Source of the DNA: Gammaproteobacteria bacterium
GTDB lineage: Bacteria > Pseudomonadota > Gammaproteobacteria > Chromatiales > Chromatiaceae
DNA: 32,698 nucleotides
Direction: 5' to 3'
NCBI GenBank assembly: GCA_020445415.1
Contig: JAGRGP010000008.1
Coordinates: 1-32,698, forward strand
Below the pieces are notes generated by a model, which was given only the letters and a program-made list of their open reading frames with translations, was not told the DNA's origin and did no database searches. The translations under genes were made by a program, and so were the position numbers. This document shows positions 1 through 6,952 of this stretch, one piece after another; position 1 is the stretch's first letter; each line of letters starts with the position of its first letter.

Positions 1-110
1 CAAAACCGGCGGAAAACGCGCAGTTTACACGGCGTAAATGAGCATTTGAGGCAGGTGTTAACGCCGTATCGGTGGCGTGAAGCGATCTTGAGATAGGTTC
101 TAGAATATTA
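1..110 (-). repeat. Possible end of a dispersed or insertion-sequence-like element
   Basis: No gene is visible here. Read on the minus strand, the segment begins near 103 with CTAGAACCTAT followed by TCAA, and the same core recurs on the plus strand at 15339. It also holds a short inverted repeat (TTTAC, five bases, GTAAA) near 28-42. Conserved AGAACCTAT-type ends followed by GC-rich non-coding sequence are common at dispersed elements in proteobacterial genomes, but no transposase is present, so this is only a suggestion. Confidence 0.25.
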
Positions 111-114
111 GCTG

Positions 115-570
115 CTATAAGGGGCGGCTGGCAGCCAACTCATCCGGTGGTCTGTTCTCGACTACGACCCATGGGGTATTAACCCGGTATTCCCTAGACA
201 ACCACTCTCTTCGCAGCCGCTGGGCATCTCGGTCCCCAGTACCCGACACGAAGAATAGCAGACCATGTTCCTGCCGCGAGTAATCGATAAGGGCATCAAT
301 ACCGGCCCCCGCGATCGGCATGACTTGCCAGGGGATGGCCGCTATACCCCAGGCAGCACCAATGGCTTGTGCCACCTGCTGGATCGGCAAGTCGGTAAGC
401 ACGTCGAGACAGGCCTGAAGACGCTCGCAAGCCCCCAGCACATAGTTCAACACGCTGCCGTCCGGTTGGTGCATCAATACCAAGGCAATACGCTGCGATC
501 TGAGGTCAGCTGCCAACGCATCCCCTGATTTTCGGTAGGGTGATGGCACACAGCGGATCTTTGATATCAT
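115..570 (-). CDS. Hypothetical protein, possibly with a universal-stress-like alpha/beta fold
   Basis: This encodes 151 residues I do not recognise as a named family. The ATG at 570 is preceded by AGGGG at a workable distance. The order of predicted elements is strand (RIALVLMH, about residues 27-34), helix (about 40-60), helix (about 65-75), strand near IPWQVMPIAG, helix, strand LLFFVSG, helix with many Arg residues, and strand PWVVVEN at the C-terminus. That alternation resembles a small Rossmann/USP-like domain, but no nucleotide-binding Gly motif is clear. There is no signal peptide or membrane segment. It lies downstream of the phosphate operon on the same strand, separated by 250 bases with strong hairpins, so it is probably a separate transcription unit. 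Function unknown. Confidence 0.6.
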   Translation of the reverse strand: MISKIRCVPSPYRKSGDALAADLRSQRIALVLMHQPDGSVLNYVLGACERLQACLDVLTDLPIQQVAQAIGAAWGIAAIPWQVMPIAGAGIDALIDYSRQEHGLLFFVSGTGDRDAQRLRREWLSREYRVNTPWVVVENRPPDELAASRPL

Positions 571-659
571 CTCTATATCCCCTGGCCAAACGCGATTGAT
601 ACCTTGCTATTACGCACCGGATTACCGGGGACAAATGGTACTCTTCCTCCGGCCGGGCG

Positions 660-733
660 CCGCCGCGTCAACGCGGCGGTCACCAACATCCTCAAAGCGC
701 GGGAACTAAACCGGCGCGACTTTAGCTTCCCGC
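660..733 (-). terminator. Two GC-rich hairpins after the phosphate operon, candidate terminator
   Basis: Two stems sit side by side. The first is a perfect 8-bp stem CCGCCGCG/CGCGGCGG around a TCAA loop (660-679). The second pairs GCGGGAACTAAA (699-710) with TTTAGCTTCCCGC (721-733) with a single bulged base. They lie downstream of the DUF47 gene on the minus strand and upstream of the next gene. Neither is followed by a T-run, so intrinsic termination is uncertain. A structured RNA or repeat element is the alternative. Confidence 0.35.
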
Positions 734-820
734 CCGGCGGCTCAACTATTCCGCTGCTTCACCCAATGCCCCCCAGCGGCCTGGGTAAGTCGCTCTCCAA
801 CCTGCCCTACCTGGGTCTAA

Positions 821-1519
821 TCAAGCTATCTTGACGATAATGTCGTGTAGCCGGTCGGCGGCCATAGCCAGTTGGTCCGCGCCATTAGAGAGGTGGCGAT
901 AGATCTCCCGGTGCTTAAATATATCGACGACTTTCAGCATCGCCTTGCCTCTTGACCCGGGCTCTCCGGCATCCAGCGTCCGGACCATTTCGTCGACGTC
1001 AAACAGCTGGGAAAGGGCGCGACGATAGATCTTCTCGGTGTTACGTTCAGCCTTGCGAGTGGATTTTGCATCCTCTTCCGCCGCCACCGGTCGGTCGGTT
1101 AACTTCGCGTAACCGGCCTGCAATGATTGGGCGCCATTCTTGAATTCGGTGGCAATCTCCAGCATGTACTGGTCGGGTCGTATTCCCAGCACCTCCATCT
1201 CCCGAACCGTGGTCTTGGCATAGTTAATCGCCATGTCCAGGGTGACAATCGCCCGGTAAATGTCCTCGCGATCCATGGGGGTGGCAAACGCTTTGTTCAA
1301 GACGTCCACGTTTCGGGCCTTCAACTCGTCACCTCTTTTTTCGATCTCCCGCACCCGCATCGCCTGCTCTTCGCTACCGCTCTCCATGTACAGGACCAAC
1401 GCCTCCATGGCCTCCACCAAGACCTCACATTGATCATTCATCAAAGAATAGAAATCCGGCATGCGAGGGAACACCCTGTCAACCAACCGGGTCACTACGG
1501 AATCGGAATTGCCGCTCAT
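821..1519 (-). CDS. DUF47/PhoU-like phosphate transport accessory protein
   Basis: This is a 232-residue cytoplasmic helical protein of the DUF47 (PhoU_div/TIGR00153) family, which partners PiT-type phosphate permeases and is thought to modulate uptake. The family signature FxTPxDREDIY is present as FATPMDREDIYR. Repeated acidic E/D pairs typical of PhoU-like metal and phosphate sites occur in the first helices (EIEKRGDE). The ATG at 1519 (MSGNSD) is chosen because GGAGAAGCGACA gives a good ribosome-binding site; an ATG six codons upstream lacks one. It starts 53 bases after the PiT gene ends, on the same strand, so the two are almost certainly one operon. Length matches the family (about 220-240). 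Confidence 0.9.
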   Translation of the reverse strand: MSGNSDSVVTRLVDRVFPRMPDFYSLMNDQCEVLVEAMEALVLYMESGSEEQAMRVREIEKRGDELKARNVDVLNKAFATPMDREDIYRAIVTLDMAINYAKTTVREMEVLGIRPDQYMLEIATEFKNGAQSLQAGYAKLTDRPVAAEEDAKSTRKAERNTEKIYRRALSQLFDVDEMVRTLDAGEPGSRGKAMLKVVDIFKHREIYRHLSNGADQLAMAADRLHDIIVKIA

Positions 1520-1572
1520 TGTCGCTTCTCCTTTCACATTGATTTAGTAAAAATTGTTAGTAGTCGGCGGAT

Positions 1573-2611
1573 TCACGCAACGCCGATCAAATGAATCACT
1601 AGGTAGGCACCGATCGCCACGGTGGCCGCTCCTGGGATGGTGATGATCCAGGTGCTCACAATCTCTTTTGCCTTCGCCCAGCGGACCGCCTTGGGGCGCT
1701 CCGATGCACCAATGCCCATGATGGAGGAACTGACCACATGGGTGGTGGAAACCGGCGCACCGATCATAGAAGCGCTAAAAATCACGGTGGCTGAGGTAAG
1801 CTGAGCGTCAAATGCGTGCAGTGGTCTAACCTTGTAGATGCCAAACCCTACGGTACGAACGATACGCCAGCCACCGGACATAATTCCCAGAGTGATGGCT
1901 AGGGCGCAGGATATTACCACCCAGAAAGGCACTTCGAAGCTGGGCAGAAACCCCCCGAGCAACAAGACTAGGGTAATGATTCCCATGCTCTTCTGCGCAT
2001 CATTGGCACCGTGAGAAAATGCCAGGCCGGCGGATGTCAAGAATTGCACCTGGCGCAGGTATTTGTTGACCACGGGCTTGGCCCCACGTAGCAAAAAACC
2101 CATCACTCGATGAATAATGAAGCCTGCCCAAAATCCGATAATAGGCGAAATAACCAAGGACAGCAGCACCTTGGTAACTCCCGTAAAATGGCCCTGCCCC
2201 AACTCCTGGAATCCCCACACGACATGGTCCACACCCGCCGCAACCACAACGGCACCCGCCAAGCCGCCCACTAGGGCATGAGGAAGATGACGAGGGAATC
2301 CCAAACCACCATGTCAGGAGATTCCACGCGATTGCTCCGACGATCCCACACAGCAGTATGGCCAACGACGGCAGCACATCAAGGTCGCCAATATTAATGA
2401 ATTTACCAATGGTGTTCGCAACCGCCGTACCTCCCAGGATCGGCCCGAGAAACTCAAAGGTGGCCACAATGATGACCGCCTGAATGGGTGTCATGGCTCG
2501 CGAGGCTATGACAGTTGCGATGATATTCGACGCATCGTGAAACCCATTGGTGTAATCGAAGATCAGAACAATAACGACGGCGGCGACCGCCAGCATGAAA
2601 ACGGTATCCAT
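1573..2611 (-). pseudogene. pit: PiT-family low-affinity inorganic phosphate transporter, interrupted by a one-base frameshift
   Basis: This is an inner-membrane phosphate:cation symporter. Both PiT signatures are readable: DYTNGFHDASN near the N-terminus and SHGANDAQKSMG in the second half. The ATG at 2611 (MDTVFMLAV) has AGGAG about ten bases upstream. The reading frame breaks at about 2281. The first frame reads WWFGIPSSSS and then derails, while HALVGGLAGA continues in the next frame, so one extra base (T on the minus strand) in the TCTTCC-T-CATGCC stretch restores a continuous protein of about 345 residues when removed. All other parts look intact and hydrophobic segments are preserved. 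It may be a sequencing or assembly indel, or a recent true mutation. The downstream DUF47 gene is intact, which favours a recent event or error. Confidence 0.85.
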
Positions 2612-3017
2612 AGCGCAGAGGCTCCTCGCGGTTTTTTGTTGTTGTGGTTTGCCCCAAATACTTGAGCTTCGGACAGCCAACGCCGACCAATGGGTGCATC
2701 CCGGTTCGGCGAAACTGGTATTCAAGGAATATGCCAATCTGGCTAAATACCAGAGCGACTAGGTGCGCGGACCTGCTCGTGGCGCCACGGGACGGAACCC
2801 CAGGTTACAGTTTGAAACCACCCTTTGGCGGTCCTGCCCGCAACGCCGGGGCGATTGCTCGAGTACCCTTAAGATTTACACCATTTGGTCCAATATTTCA
2901 GAATTGTTTCATTCCGAAAACTGAGTGCTACAATTTGCAACGGTATTGACGGTAACCTTGGATTCCACAGCCATCCGACACCGTCAGAACGGATTAATCT
3001 TCCTTCCGGGTTCTGTT
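2612..3017. other. Divergent intergenic region between the phosphate operon and the sigma-54 regulator
   Basis: These 406 bases carry no convincing gene; short open frames on both strands lack family resemblance and good ribosome-binding sites. The half near the regulator gene is noticeably AT-richer (about 2870-2945) than the surroundings and contains an extended -10-like sequence at 2926-2934. I saw no Pho-box-like direct repeats and no -24/-12 sigma-54 promoter. Confidence 0.5.
2926..2934 (+). promoter_or_regulatory. Candidate extended -10 promoter for the sigma-54 response regulator
   Basis: TGCTACAAT matches the extended -10 form TGn-TATAAT with one mismatch. It lies in an AT-rich stretch about 85 bases before the regulator start. 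A -35 match is weak (GTTTCA or TTGTTT upstream), as expected when an extended -10 carries recognition. This is judged by eye only. Confidence 0.3.
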
Positions 3018-4397
3018 ATGACAAGTCCGCTTCATTCTCCGACCGTTGCCGCCAAAATCCTGATTGTGGACGACGAGCGGCCCACCTTGAAGAATCTATC
3101 CCATATCCTCAGCAAGGAAGGCCATGCCGTAACCACGGCCGCCAGCGGTGCAGCCGGGCTCCGGATCCTGGGGGAGCGTGATTTCGACCTCGTGCTTACC
3201 GATCTGCGCATGGAGGGTATCGATGGCATGGCCATCCTCGCCGACTGCAAGGCCAAGTACCCGGATACGGCGGTAATCATGATTACCGGATATGCCAGTG
3301 TCGATTCCGCGGTAAACGCCGTGAAGGCGGGGGCCTTCCACTATATTGCCAAGCCGTTCAGATTAGAGGAGGTAAGACATCTGGCCCGTGAGGCGCTGGA
3401 GATGGTCAAGTTGCGAAAGGAGAATCGGAACCTCCGGAGCGTAATGGAAACCTTTCGGGAAGACCTTCCGCTGGTGACTCAGGATGCGGGCATGGAACGG
3501 TTGCTCGGCACCGCGCGCCAGATTGCAACCAGCGACTGCAACCTCGTGATCTCGGGTGAGAGTGGAACGGGAAAAGAGTTACTGGCCCGGTATGTTCACC
3601 GCTACAGCCGACGCCGGGATGCCCCGTTTGTTGCGATCAACTGCGGCGCCTTCACCGAGGACTTGCTGGCCAACGAACTCTTTGGGCATGAAAAAGGGGC
3701 TTATACCGGTGCCGCTGATATGCGGCGGGGACTAATCGAAACCGCATCGGGTGGGACGCTGTTGCTGGATGAAATCGCCGAGATGCCTCCGTCCATGCAA
3801 GTCAAGCTATTGCGGGTGATACAAGAGGAGGAGTTTTACCGGCTCGGTGCCGCCAAGCCGGTAAGGGTCGATGTCCGCTTCTTGGCCGCCACCAACCGAG
3901 ACCTGCGGGAAGCAGTTGCCTCGGGAGGATTCAGAAGCGACCTCTACTATCGTCTAAATGTCGTCAATCTATCCATGCCCCCGCTGAGCGATCGACCCGG
4001 GGACATTCCGCTGATAGCCCACTATTTTTTACGGCGCTACGCGGCTCTGATGGATAAGCCGGTGGCAGATATCTCACCCCAGGCTATGGAGGTGCTGAGC
4101 TGCTATGAGTTTCCGGGAAACGTCCGTGAACTGTCTAACTTGATCGAGCGAGGAGTGGCCCTGGCAACCGGAACATCACTCGAAATTGATCAATTACCAG
4201 ACGACATCAGGCATTTGCGTATTCACGCCTACCGTGGAAGAAATGAGACGATGCCCACGTTGGAGCAGCAAGAATCGGACTATATTCAGTGGGTACTGGA
4301 ACAAACCGGTGGCAACCGAACCCGGGCAGCGAAGATCCTGGGCATAGACCGCGTTTCGCTGTGGCGGAAGGTTAAGAAATACGGCCTGCCCCTATAG
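3018..4397 (+). CDS. Sigma-54-dependent response regulator (NtrC type)
   Basis: This 459-residue transcription activator has three domains. A receiver domain (about 12-125) has the acidic pair D18-D19, phosphoacceptor D62 in LTDLRM and K112 in AKPF. An AAA+ sigma-54-contacting domain (about 150-385) has Walker A GESGTGK (180-186), the loop GAYTGA (227-232) and Walker B LLLDEI (248-253). A Fis-type helix-turn-helix is at 433-455 (NRTRAAKILGIDRVSLWR). The start is placed at MTSPLHSP because the receiver fold begins right after it; an in-frame upstream start would add 31 residues of unlike composition. The sigma-54 loop has Tyr where Phe is usual. No sensor kinase is adjacent, so the partner is elsewhere. 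It precedes the unknown block at 4647 by 249 bases on the same strand and could control it, but I found no clear -24/-12 site there. Confidence 0.93.
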   Translation: MTSPLHSPTVAAKILIVDDERPTLKNLSHILSKEGHAVTTAASGAAGLRILGERDFDLVLTDLRMEGIDGMAILADCKAKYPDTAVIMITGYASVDSAVNAVKAGAFHYIAKPFRLEEVRHLAREALEMVKLRKENRNLRSVMETFREDLPLVTQDAGMERLLGTARQIATSDCNLVISGESGTGKELLARYVHRYSRRRDAPFVAINCGAFTEDLLANELFGHEKGAYTGAADMRRGLIETASGGTLLLDEIAEMPPSMQVKLLRVIQEEEFYRLGAAKPVRVDVRFLAATNRDLREAVASGGFRSDLYYRLNVVNLSMPPLSDRPGDIPLIAHYFLRRYAALMDKPVADISPQAMEVLSCYEFPGNVRELSNLIERGVALATGTSLEIDQLPDDIRHLRIHAYRGRNETMPTLEQQESDYIQWVLEQTGGNRTRAAKILGIDRVSLWRKVKKYGLPL

Positions 4398-4646
4398 GGA
4401 CCACCGGAATCGACACCCGGGCGAGCGATAAATTCGGATACGGCGCGCAACTGCCAAACGCCGTTAAGAGACCTGTTCTGGGTGCCACGGAAACCGGAGC
4501 CCAGATAGGGGTGATTCGGTTAATTTTCCAAGTAGTGGGTGGCAATCGGTCAATACCGGCTAAAATAACCGGGTAAAGGAAGAATACTTCACGGCCGAAC
4601 TTTCGCTTCACGCGATTAGCGGTGATTCCGGCAAAAGGAGATTGTC

Positions 4647-5729
4647 ATGTATGCGTTGACACGGAGACCGAGAAAACCAGGATACTCAACCCCCGGCACC
4701 CAGTCATGGAGCCGGATAACTTCCGGTCAAAGCCAAAGGGTGAAATCGGTCGTGTTACCCCGACAGGATGGCGGGGTCCGGAACTCTGACAGACATCCCG
4801 CAACATCCATGAGGATACGTCAGGATACCTTGGTCATGCGGTATCCGTTCCGCGCGGAGATTAGGCGCCGGTCAGGTCCCGCACCGGATAGCTACCGGAT
4901 TTACCCATCATCGGCGCGTTGGGACGCCGGGCCAGGTGAGGAACGGGGCGGTGAAGACTATCTCACCCTATTCCAGCAACTGGGAAACGTCTCAACTCAA
5001 GCGGAGGTACGGGTTCCGAGCACAACATCCACAGAAACTCCGGTCGAGGCGCCCGAGGGAATGCCCCTGCACCTGCCAGATATCGAGATCCCGGTGCTTG
5101 CTGAACTGGAAAAGTCCGACGCGATACAGGGGGCATTCACCTATCGCGGGAGCATTGCCCGGGGTGGGGCTGCCCCGTCGGGGTTTGGCACGACCCGCTC
5201 GTTCAGCTCCAGGCTTACCGGAGTAACCATCACTCCGACAACCGGCACCTTCGAAGTAGCGGGCACTTACGAGCACCCTATCACCTATCAAGTCCGCTCC
5301 GGTACCGGACCCCGGGGCCAGGTTGACATCGCCTCCGCCACGGACGCCGATATCACCAACGCCAACTACCCTACGGTGGTGTCAGACCTGACACCCAATA
5401 TGCGCGACCTCAATGGACGCCCTCCGCGTACTGCATTCTGGGCCGAGGACCTCACGCTGCGTCACGAACTCGTCCATGCCAATGACGACCAGGGCAACGG
5501 CCCCGGGGCCATGACCACGGTAACCACTTGGCTCAACAGTCAGACTGCGACCAATACGGCTGAAGTCCGGACCTTACTTGGGGCACTACCCGGTCGCTTT
5601 GCGGCGGCCCTGTTGGCGGCGCTCTCCACAGCGGCGGGTGAACGCCACGCATACGGCGACGGGGCACCGGCATATCGAGCCCGTGCTAATGCCATCAAGA
5701 CCAAGGGGGATCGGGGGGACTACCCTTAA
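4647..5729 (+). CDS. Putative zincin-like (HExxH) protein of unknown family
   Basis: This 360-residue protein starts at an ATG with AAGGAG six to eight bases upstream. The first 120 residues are rich in Arg, Pro, Ser and Gly and look disordered, with no signal peptide. A Thr/Gly-rich beta-like region follows (about 165-255). The C-terminal part contains HELVH (273-277), a canonical zinc-metallopeptidase HExxH motif. A later Glu in GERHAYGDG is a possible third ligand. The layout, a disordered basic N-terminus followed by a non-secreted HExxH domain, recalls zincin-like domains linked to contractile injection systems (DUF4157 and relatives), but the resemblance is general. The gene opens the unusual plus-strand block and ends 19 bases before the HEAT-repeat gene. 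Protease activity is inferred from the motif only. Confidence 0.7.
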   Translation: MYALTRRPRKPGYSTPGTQSWSRITSGQSQRVKSVVLPRQDGGVRNSDRHPATSMRIRQDTLVMRYPFRAEIRRRSGPAPDSYRIYPSSARWDAGPGEERGGEDYLTLFQQLGNVSTQAEVRVPSTTSTETPVEAPEGMPLHLPDIEIPVLAELEKSDAIQGAFTYRGSIARGGAAPSGFGTTRSFSSRLTGVTITPTTGTFEVAGTYEHPITYQVRSGTGPRGQVDIASATDADITNANYPTVVSDLTPNMRDLNGRPPRTAFWAEDLTLRHELVHANDDQGNGPGAMTTVTTWLNSQTATNTAEVRTLLGALPGRFAAALLAALSTAAGERHAYGDGAPAYRARANAIKTKGDRGDYP

Positions 5730-5748
5730 CCACCGAGCCCGATTGCCA

Positions 5749-6420
5749 ATGCACCCCCGCCTCCTATCCGAACTGTCCGAACCGCACCGGCTATCCGGTG
5801 TTCCCTATCGGGATGGCGAGGATCATGAGGCGCGGTCGTTGCTAACAAGCAACGGCTATGGCGTGGATAGCGACCAACTAATCGAACTGCTGGAAAACGA
5901 AACCGGAATCCTCCAGGCCGCCGCCGCTCGGGTTCTCGGCGCGGCACATACACGAAACGCGATAGCCCCCCTTGAGCGTCTGGCCCATGATACCGGTGCC
6001 GAGGAAACCACTCGCGTGCAAGCGGCCTACGCCCTCGCCCGATTGGGAAGCGTAGACGCGGCGGAGCTGCTCACCGGGTTCTTGGTGCTCTCTCCCGAGG
6101 CAACTCCCGCTCCCCTTCAGGCGGCAGGTGCCCTCGCCAGATTGGGTGATCCGCGAGGTTTCAGCGGGGTGGTTGAGGCCCTTGACAGCAGTAACCCGGT
6201 AACGGCAATGGTGGCCTGCAAACAACTCCTCGCCTATGCCTGGCCTGACGGTCGGCCTCTCCCAAACGATCGTAAGGTCGATATCTACCGCGCGTTCGCG
6301 CGCGCGCTCAACCGCAGCGAAGGGAACATCGTCGCCGAGGCTGTCGTCCAGCTTAAGGACCTGGGTACGGCAAAGGCACTCAAGCTGCTCGCCTCAAGAG
6401 GCTTAAGTCGTGAATACTAG
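5749..6420 (+). CDS. HEAT-repeat protein
   Basis: This 223-residue, probably cytoplasmic, all-helical scaffold is placed at the ATG at 5749 (MHPRLLSEL), just after the upstream stop. The Shine-Dalgarno is weak (GAGCC), which suggests coupling to the preceding gene. At least four HEAT-like units are visible, with the A-Ax-L-G/A-x-L-G pattern and paired helices: LQAAAARVLGAAH, VQAAYALARLGSVDAA, LQAAGALARLGDPRG and a C-terminal VAEAVVQLKDLGTAKA. HEAT repeats bind partner proteins, so this may hold a neighbour in the block. No catalytic motif is seen. HEAT identity is secure; the specific role is unknown. Confidence 0.8.
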   Translation: MHPRLLSELSEPHRLSGVPYRDGEDHEARSLLTSNGYGVDSDQLIELLENETGILQAAAARVLGAAHTRNAIAPLERLAHDTGAEETTRVQAAYALARLGSVDAAELLTGFLVLSPEATPAPLQAAGALARLGDPRGFSGVVEALDSSNPVTAMVACKQLLAYAWPDGRPLPNDRKVDIYRAFARALNRSEGNIVAEAVVQLKDLGTAKALKLLASRGLSREY

Positions 6421-6525
6421 CAACCAGGCAAGTCGCCCGCTTGGCATCACCAAATGTAGCGGGGAGGGTTACCCTATCATTGACAATCATTCCCGCTTAC
6501 TCACCCGCCGATAACGGAGGACAGT

Positions 6526-6768
6526 ATGACCAAAATGTGTTACTCATGTTGTGTTCCACTCGATAATCTAGAATTCCAGGGCCCGGCGGAACATTACTGC
6601 AAATATTGCACCGACGAACAGGGCCTGCTTAAGTCTAAGGAAGTGGTGCAAGAAGGAGTGGCAAATTGGCTGCAATCCTGGCAGCCCAATTTGGATCGTG
6701 CCGCGGCGCAACTCCGTGCCGCACATTTCTTGCGGGCCATGCCGGCCTGGGCGGAAGACGACAGTTGA
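6526..6768 (+). CDS. Small zinc-ribbon protein
   Basis: This 80-residue protein follows a strong ribosome-binding site (GGAGG, seven bases before ATG). Cys5, Cys8 and Cys25, Cys28 form two CxxC knuckles around a short loop containing PL, the layout of the small 'putative zinc ribbon' family whose members read CxSCGMPL. Here an extra Cys at position 9 replaces the usual Gly. The remaining 50 residues are helical (VANWLQSWQPNLDRAAAQLRAAHFL) and could mediate binding. It sits between the HEAT gene and the giant repeat protein and is the only stand-alone small gene of the block. Its function in this family is unknown. Confidence 0.75.
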   Translation: MTKMCYSCCVPLDNLEFQGPAEHYCKYCTDEQGLLKSKEVVQEGVANWLQSWQPNLDRAAAQLRAAHFLRAMPAWAEDDS

Positions 6769-6952
6769 CGAGATCCTCGTCATCTGAGCTGCTGACCCAG
6801 CGCAACGCGGCCATCCAACCCGCATACGATTAGTGGCGCGGCGCGAAACTCGCGGGGGCCGTCCCGGAACCCGCGTAAATAATGCGTAGTACAAGGAAAC
6901 CGGTTTTTCTGATTGGCAGGTTATTTGGACAATCTCATCCCAAGGAGTGACT

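Noticed and set aside
604-834. 76-residue plus-strand open frame
   Set aside because: It spans the hairpin region, is rich in Pro/Arg from GC bias and has no good start site.
1127-1594. 155-residue plus-strand open frame
   Set aside because: It is antisense to the DUF47 gene with no family pattern; the opposite strand carries a full DUF47 domain.
4372-4611. 79-residue minus-strand open frame in the gap after the sigma-54 regulator
   Set aside because: No ribosome-binding site, no recognisable pattern and partly overlaps the regulator; the 249-base gap is treated as non-coding.
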